This document shows positions 35,930 to 40,880 of a stretch of 40,880 nucleotides of DNA, in pieces. The stretch lies in assembly GCA_903856725.1 (NCBI GenBank), contig CAIOCT010000124.1, positions 1 to 40,880 of the forward strand, read 5' to 3'. The notes beneath the pieces are model-generated. The model did no database searches and was not told where the DNA came from. It saw only the letters and a list, made by a program, of their open reading frames with translations. Positions within the stretch are counted from its first letter, which is position 1, and the number at the start of each line of letters is the position of its first letter. The translations under genes and the position numbers were made by a program. This stretch comes from an uncultured Verrucomicrobiota bacterium (lineage in GTDB: Bacteria; Verrucomicrobiota; Verrucomicrobiia; Opitutales; Opitutaceae).

Positions 35930-37375
35930 TCAACCCTTCTGGGAACGCATTGCTTGCAATGCCCCCAACGCGGCAACTCGCGCTTCTCCATGATCAACTA
36001 TAGGTTGTGGATAATTTACCCCGAGCTTTACCCCGGCAGTAGCCAGGATAGCATTCGGCGCCGCCCAAGGCTGATGAATAAATTCAGTAGGCACTCGGCT
36101 AATCTCAGGCACCCAACGCCGAACATAACTACCTTCGGGATCAAATTTAACGCCCTGAAGGATAGGATTGAAGATCCGAAAATAAGGAGAGGCATCGGCA
36201 CCACAACCCGCGGTCCATTGCCAGCCAAGAGTGTTACTGGCCAAATCAGCATCGAGGAGCGTGTCCCAAAACCAGGCAGCACCATCACGCCATGAAATCC
36301 GGAGGTGTTTCACTAGAAATGAGGCGACGATCATACGGACGCGATTATGCATCCAGCCCGTCGCCCACAGCTGCCTGAGACCCGCATCGACGATGGGATA
36401 TCCAGTCTGACCGCGTTGCCAGGCGCGCAATTGTTGCGCATCGCTCCGCCACGGGAAGGTTGTGAAATCAGAACGCAACGGTTCTTCAGGGGTGTGCGGA
36501 AAGTGATATAATAAATGGTGAGCAAACTCACGCCAGCCTACCTCGCTGAGAAATACTTGCCCACCGCGACTAGCGGGAAAAACTCCACTTTCTTTTGAGA
36601 GGGCGCGGACTGCGGCCCAAATTTGCCGCGGACTTACTTCGCCAAAATGAAGATAAGACGACAGCGCGGAAGTCCCCTCAAGATCAGGGCGGTTTCGTTC
36701 CTCTGCATACTGGTCAATAGCCCCACTCGTAAACTTCTTTAGCCGCTGGATCGCGGCCGCTTCTCCAGGCTGCCAAGTTGCCGCCAGACCAGCATCCCAT
36801 TTGATCGTGGGTAGCAACCCGAGTGCGGCCAAATCAATCGAAGCTGGCCAGCGGACAGGGGCAGCTAATTCACCTCGCGGCAGCTTAACTGGAGCCTCGA
36901 CAGGAAGAGCTAAGCAGTGCTTCCAAAATGGGGTAAAAACCTGGAACGGTCGGCCCGATTTATTTTGTATGGTGTGCGGTTCAAAAAGGAGCGACGCATT
37001 AAAGCTCTGCGCCGCAACGCCCGCAGCCGCTAGGGAAGCTTTGATGAGTTTATCGCAGGCGATCGCCGCAGGCTCATAGTTGCGATTCCAATAAATTTTC
37101 GTCGCCCCAGTAGTCTTGATCAGATCCTGCAAGACCACCCCACTTTCACCTTTAGCTAACACCAGTCGCGAGCCACGCTCGCGTAACGCTTCATCCAATT
37201 TCGCGAGTGAATGATGCAGCCACCACCGACTCGCGCCACCAAGTGGCCAGCGACCAGCACGGGCTTCATCCCAGATATAGACCGGCAAAATTGCACCTTC
37301 GGCACAGGCTGCGGCTAACGCCGGATTATCCTGCAGCCGTAGATCCTGCCTAAACCATACGATCGTCAAAGCCAT
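35930..37375 (-). CDS. phr: Deoxyribodipyrimidine photolyase
   Basis: This 481-residue flavoprotein uses blue light to split cyclobutane pyrimidine dimers. The N-terminal Rossmann-like antenna domain begins TIVWFRQDLRLQDNPAL, and the EGLKWYWNRNYEP-like segment appears as IYWNRNYEPAAI. The FAD-binding helical domain contains WREFAHHLLYHFPHTPEEP, TGYPIVDAGLRQLWATGWMHNRVRM and DLASNTLGWQWTAGCGADASPYFRIFNP, which retain the family's Trp and Asn positions. The length fits class I CPD photolyase. It is 13 bases downstream of glgA and upstream of ndk, in the same orientation, so one operon is likely. Confidence 0.95.
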   Translation of the reverse strand: MALTIVWFRQDLRLQDNPALAAACAEGAILPVYIWDEARAGRWPLGGASRWWLHHSLAKLDEALRERGSRLVLAKGESGVVLQDLIKTTGATKIYWNRNYEPAAIACDKLIKASLAAAGVAAQSFNASLLFEPHTIQNKSGRPFQVFTPFWKHCLALPVEAPVKLPRGELAAPVRWPASIDLAALGLLPTIKWDAGLAATWQPGEAAAIQRLKKFTSGAIDQYAEERNRPDLEGTSALSSYLHFGEVSPRQIWAAVRALSKESGVFPASRGGQVFLSEVGWREFAHHLLYHFPHTPEEPLRSDFTTFPWRSDAQQLRAWQRGQTGYPIVDAGLRQLWATGWMHNRVRMIVASFLVKHLRISWRDGAAWFWDTLLDADLASNTLGWQWTAGCGADASPYFRIFNPILQGVKFDPEGSYVRRWVPEISRVPTEFIHQPWAAPNAILATAGVKLGVNYPQPIVDHGEARVAALGALQAMRSQKG

Positions 37376-37388
37376 ATACTAGCCTAGC

Positions 37389-38831
37389 TCAAAGTGCCGC
37401 CATGTAAAGTTGCTCGTAAGCGCCGACCGCTTTTGTCCACGAAAAATCTCTCAGCATTGCGCGACGCTGCACGGCCGCATAAGCCGGCTTTTGCGCGTAC
37501 AACTCCAGCGCACGCTGCAAAGCGGCCGTAAATTCAGTGGGCGCGGCGACCGTGATAATACCGGTGCCGGTAGCTGGGCTAACGGCGCAATCGGTCACAG
37601 TATCCACGAGCCCTCCCACGTTGCTGACAATTGGGACCGTGCCATAGGCCTGACTATACATTTGGTTAAGCCCGCAAGGTTCGAAAAGCGAAGGCATTAA
37701 AAAGAAATCAGCCCCAGCCTCTACCCAATGGCTCATAGCCTCATCATGCCGCATACAAATGCCCACCTTAGCTGGATAGGCCGTCGCCAGTTTCTCGAAA
37801 AGTTCCTCGTACTCTTTTTCGCCACTGCCGAGGACAATAAGGCGACAATTTTCTTTAGCAAAAAATTCCTTGGCGGCGAGGACCAGATCTAAACCCTTCG
37901 CTGCAGTGAAGCGGCAAATCATGCCGAAAATAGGTCCTTTAAATTTTAGGCTCCATCCAAATTCCTTCAGCAGCTTAGCCCGACAGATACTTTTACCTTT
38001 AAGGTCGTCCGCACTATAACGAGCGGGCAGGCATTTATCCGTCGCGGGATTCCAGACGGCAGTATCGATGCCATTTAATAAACCATGCAAATCATCGAGC
38101 CGTGTACCGATGACCCCGTCCAAGCCATTGCCGAATTCCGGGGTCTGGATTTCTTTAGCATATTGCGGACTCACCGTCGTGACAAGATCAGCAAAAATAA
38201 TCCCGCCTTTTAACATGCACATCTGATCGTAATATTCCAAACCATCGATGCTCATGAGCTCATCCGGAAGGTTGGTCAGCGTATACGACTTCCTCGGGAA
38301 AACCCCTTGGTAGGCAATGTTATGAATTGTAAATACTGTTTTGAGGGCGAGCGTAACTTCATAGCGGCGTTCGGCCTCGCGGAGGAAAATCGGCAGCAGA
38401 CTGGTTTGCCAATCATGACAGTGAACAATATCCGCCTTGAAATCAGTTAGCCGCAACAATTCGACCACGGCTTTCTGAAAGAAAATAAATCGAGCATCAT
38501 TATCATCGTAATCGCGCGTTCCGGTCCAATAAGGCCGTTGGCGGTCAAAAAATTCCTCACGGCAAATCAAATAAAGCGTTAGTCCTGGTCGTGGTTTCAA
38601 AGTGTAAACTTCCCCGCTTAAAAACGCATCGCCCATTTCAACCTTAAATTGGTGACTGGCTTGAGCGCCGGCCACATGCGGACCATCGAGCACCGTCCGG
38701 TACCCAGGCAGAAAAACAGCCAACTCATGTCCGCGATCCGCCAGGGCTCCAGTCAACGCCGCCACGGCATCCGCCAATCCCCCTGTTTTTATATAGGGAA
38801 ACAATTCACTCGTCGCATGAACAATTCGCAT
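37389..38831 (-). CDS. glgA: Glycogen synthase (ADP-glucose)
   Basis: This 480-residue GT5 glycosyltransferase transfers glucose from ADP-glucose to the non-reducing end of a glycogen chain. The nucleotide-sugar site KTGGLADAVAALTGAL is near the N-terminus, HCHDWQTSLLPIFL and HNIAYQGVFPRKSY follow, and the C-terminal domain has ICRFTAAKGLDLVLAA. The acid/ribose region is SLFEPCGLNQMYSQAYGTVPIVSNVGGLVDTV. The length is as expected. There are no other glg genes in the window. It is divergent from rnr over 96 bases, a likely two-way promoter region that I could not parse into clear boxes. Confidence 0.96.
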   Translation of the reverse strand: MRIVHATSELFPYIKTGGLADAVAALTGALADRGHELAVFLPGYRTVLDGPHVAGAQASHQFKVEMGDAFLSGEVYTLKPRPGLTLYLICREEFFDRQRPYWTGTRDYDDNDARFIFFQKAVVELLRLTDFKADIVHCHDWQTSLLPIFLREAERRYEVTLALKTVFTIHNIAYQGVFPRKSYTLTNLPDELMSIDGLEYYDQMCMLKGGIIFADLVTTVSPQYAKEIQTPEFGNGLDGVIGTRLDDLHGLLNGIDTAVWNPATDKCLPARYSADDLKGKSICRAKLLKEFGWSLKFKGPIFGMICRFTAAKGLDLVLAAKEFFAKENCRLIVLGSGEKEYEELFEKLATAYPAKVGICMRHDEAMSHWVEAGADFFLMPSLFEPCGLNQMYSQAYGTVPIVSNVGGLVDTVTDCAVSPATGTGIITVAAPTEFTAALQRALELYAQKPAYAAVQRRAMLRDFSWTKAVGAYEQLYMAAL

Positions 38832-38927
38832 GTTGCAACACTACCGCCCAACCCGCATGGTTCCACCAGAAAATTATGGGACGTGTTACGCCGCGGTGAA
38901 CTCCACCGCCCCCCATAATCCTTCCTC

Positions 38928-40880
38928 ATGAGTTATTCTGACCGTCTTCTCTCCCATCTTAAGCGCCGCGGCTACATCCCGGCTGCCCCCGACACGATCG
39001 CCAAAGAGTGGCGCCTTAACCCCAAGGATCGTCGCAAGTTTGCCCAGCAAGTGGGTGAACTCATTCGCACTGGACGAATTGCCGTTATTAAAGGCGATCG
39101 CCTCTGCGTGCCGAGCGAAGCCGACCTCGTTACTGGGAAAATAAATTTCCGACAAAAAGGCTCTGCGATGGTTGCCCCGGAGGTCAAAGTAACCGAACCC
39201 CGCAAGCCGGCCATCTTTATATCAGGGGAAGACACGGGCGTGGCGCTCCAAGGCGATACCGTCATTGTCCGTCTCCGCTCACCAAAAGAACGCGATTTCC
39301 CGCATTTCTTAAAACCAGGCGAGCAAGCTGGGCGCGTGATCAAAATCCTGAATCGCGGGGCCGCAACCATTACGGGGTCGCTCCAGAAAGCCCCTACTTA
39401 TTTTTATGTAATTTCTGACGATCCGCGGATGAATCACAACATCATCGTGGCAGATCCCACAAAAAGCGGGCTCAAGCCCCCCGCCTTAGTCGGCGATAAA
39501 GTGGTTGTTAAACTCAATGAGTGGAAGGATCGGCAGCAAAACCCCGACGGTGTTATTGTCGAGCGACTAGGGCGAACTTTTGAGCCCCGCGCCGAACTGG
39601 CAGCCATCTACCACAAATATAATCTCACCCCGATTTTTCCGCCCGAGGTGATTCGCGAAGCCACCGCCCTTCCCAGCGCAGTCAACGCAAGTGACCTAAC
39701 CGGCCGGCGCGATTACCGTGCAATCCCCACCTTCACGATCGACCCCGACGACGCCAAGGATTTTGACGATGCGCTCTCTGTAGAATATCTCGATGGCGGC
39801 GATATTCGCATCGGCGTTCATATCGCCGATGTCAGCCATTATGTTAAGCCCGGCACCGCGCTTGATCGCGAAGCGCAGAACCGTGGCAATTCCACTTATC
39901 TTGTCGGCACAGTCATCCCGATGCTGCCAGAGAAATTGTCTAACGGGCTTTGCTCTCTCGTGGAAGCTCAAGATCGTTTAACTAAAGCGGCGCTCTTTAC
40001 TTTCAGCGCGAATGGCCGGCTCAAAGAAACCGCCTTCGCGAATACCGTGATCCGCAGCGTGAAGCGCATGACGTACAAGCAGGCATTTGCGCTAATGTTT
40101 GAGGATGATTTCGCTAAAATTCGCCAGCTACCCTTGCCCGCTGCTCATCAAACCGGGGCAACCGGACGCGCTTTCAATGAGCTGTCACCCCAAGAATTAA
40201 CGGACTTACAAAAATGGGTGCGACAGCTGTGGACCATCGGCCGAAAAATCCGTCAAGAACGTATGCGCGGTGGCAGTCTCGATCTCGATATGCCTGAGAC
40301 AAAAATTTTCGTCGATGCCGAGGGCTATGCCGATCGCATCGAGCTGATCCATAATGACGAAAGCCATCAATTGATTGAAGAGTTCATGTTAATGGCCAAC
40401 GAAGCGGTCGCTCAACTCACCCGTTCGCACCACCTCCCCTCCTTGTATCGAGTGCACGACGACCCCGATGAGGAGAAGCTTAATGACTATCGCCAGTTTC
40501 TCACAACCTTCGGAATCAAAGTAAGTAATTTAGCTCAGCGCGCAGAGGTGGTCCGTCTGCTCACCCTGCTCAAGGATCACCCGCAAGGCTATATTCTCCG
40601 CACCCAATTACTGCGCTCAATGCGCAAAGCGTGTTACCGGGCATCACCCGACGGACATTATGGCCTCAACAAAAAAGATTACACCCACTTCACTTCACCC
40701 ATTCGGCGCTACTCTGATTTAGTCGTGCATCGAGTCTTTGATGCCTATCTTGCCAAACATAAAGGTGGCCATGGCAATCCCGCTAGTTACCGGATCGCCC
40801 AAGTAGACAATCTCGCCGAACATTTGAGCCTGACTGAAATCAACAGCACGGAAGCAGAGCGCGATTCAGTTAAAGTGAAA
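38928..40880 (+). CDS. rnr: Ribonuclease R (3' partial)
   Basis: The frame is open from ATG 38928 to the end of the window, 651 codons with no stop, so the C-terminal end is cut off. It is a processive 3'-5' exoribonuclease of the RNase II/RNB superfamily. After an N-terminal helical and cold-shock-like region, the RNB catalytic core is clear: IPTFTIDPDDAKDFDDAL with the conserved aspartates, IRIGVHIADVSHYV, NRGNSTYLVGTVIPMLPEKLSNGLCSL, and later FTSPIRRYSDLVVHR. The region before RNB holds OB-fold cold-shock domains (LKPGEQAGRVIKILNRGAATITGS). The expected S1 domain and Lys-rich tail lie beyond the window. RNase II is less likely because of the extended N-terminus. Confidence 0.93.
   Translation, partial: MSYSDRLLSHLKRRGYIPAAPDTIAKEWRLNPKDRRKFAQQVGELIRTGRIAVIKGDRLCVPSEADLVTGKINFRQKGSAMVAPEVKVTEPRKPAIFISGEDTGVALQGDTVIVRLRSPKERDFPHFLKPGEQAGRVIKILNRGAATITGSLQKAPTYFYVISDDPRMNHNIIVADPTKSGLKPPALVGDKVVVKLNEWKDRQQNPDGVIVERLGRTFEPRAELAAIYHKYNLTPIFPPEVIREATALPSAVNASDLTGRRDYRAIPTFTIDPDDAKDFDDALSVEYLDGGDIRIGVHIADVSHYVKPGTALDREAQNRGNSTYLVGTVIPMLPEKLSNGLCSLVEAQDRLTKAALFTFSANGRLKETAFANTVIRSVKRMTYKQAFALMFEDDFAKIRQLPLPAAHQTGATGRAFNELSPQELTDLQKWVRQLWTIGRKIRQERMRGGSLDLDMPETKIFVDAEGYADRIELIHNDESHQLIEEFMLMANEAVAQLTRSHHLPSLYRVHDDPDEEKLNDYRQFLTTFGIKVSNLAQRAEVVRLLTLLKDHPQGYILRTQLLRSMRKACYRASPDGHYGLNKKDYTHFTSPIRRYSDLVVHRVFDAYLAKHKGGHGNPASYRIAQVDNLAEHLSLTEINSTEAERDSVKVK

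Noticed and set aside
38886-39971. Several minus-strand frames at 38886-39155, 38972-39370 and 39696-39971
   Set aside because: They lie inside the intact rnr frame, which contains all RNB motifs.

Overview
The window is a gene-dense bacterial chromosome segment, about 41 kb, with no plasmid, phage, insertion-sequence or CRISPR signature. Both ends cut through genes: an S9 peptidase on the left and RNase R on the right. The best guess for the host is a member of the Verrucomicrobiota, probably of the Opitutales/Opitutia side. This rests on the very large propeller, HEAT-repeat and cytochrome c protein typical of the PVC superphylum, several Gfo/Idh/MocA and xylose-isomerase-like TIM-barrel genes, few clear Shine-Dalgarno sites, and the bacterial (not archaeal) housekeeping set. 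That assignment is an inference and no database was searched.

Layout. 1-3.0 kb: secreted-type or cytosolic S9 peptidase, then two alkylation-repair genes (ogt and an AlkA-type glycosylase). 3.1-5.8 kb: tdh-kbl-cdd, the threonine-to-glycine pathway with cytidine deaminase overlapping kbl. 5.9-7.6 kb (minus): an HU/IHF-type protein followed by hisS. 7.7-8.7 kb: ubiE/menG convergent with an A-type iron-sulfur carrier. 8.8-12.9 kb: a signalling block with a Ser/Thr kinase directly upstream of rpoN, a lone receiver protein and a regular ankyrin-repeat protein. 13.0-15.8 kb: eno, an exported SASA-type esterase and a small exported coiled-coil protein. 15.8-21.4 kb (minus): rlmI, rpsA with a strong terminator and a structured leader, and an aguB-aguA-lipoprotein operon for agmatine to putrescine. 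21.5-23.2 kb: an OmpR-like regulator with a degenerate receiver, and a stand-alone 5'-3' exonuclease.

23.2-30.3 kb is the most distinctive region: a minus-strand run of a TIM-barrel isomerase, a 3-hydroxyacyl-CoA-type dehydrogenase, an exported TIM-barrel isomerase, a cytosolic TIM-barrel isomerase and a Gfo/Idh/MocA oxidoreductase. Opposite it lies a plus-strand pair, an HTH-metallo-beta-lactamase fusion and a beta-hydroxyacid dehydrogenase. The two arms diverge from a short spacer that contains overlapping operator-like palindromes. This looks like a carbohydrate or sugar-acid catabolic module, substrate unknown. It is followed by a membrane-anchored transglutaminase and the 1150-residue cytochrome protein (30.4-35.3 kb).

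35.3-40.9 kb: tRNA-Glu(CUC), ndk, phr and glgA on the minus strand, and a divergent rnr. No stretch longer than 300 bases lacks a gene; the largest gap (18791-19001, 211 bases) is the rpsA leader. Most genes are ordinary housekeeping or single-copy metabolic genes. I did not find a convincing wholly new system; the best leads are the catabolic module with its operator, the kinase-rpoN pair and the ankyrin protein.
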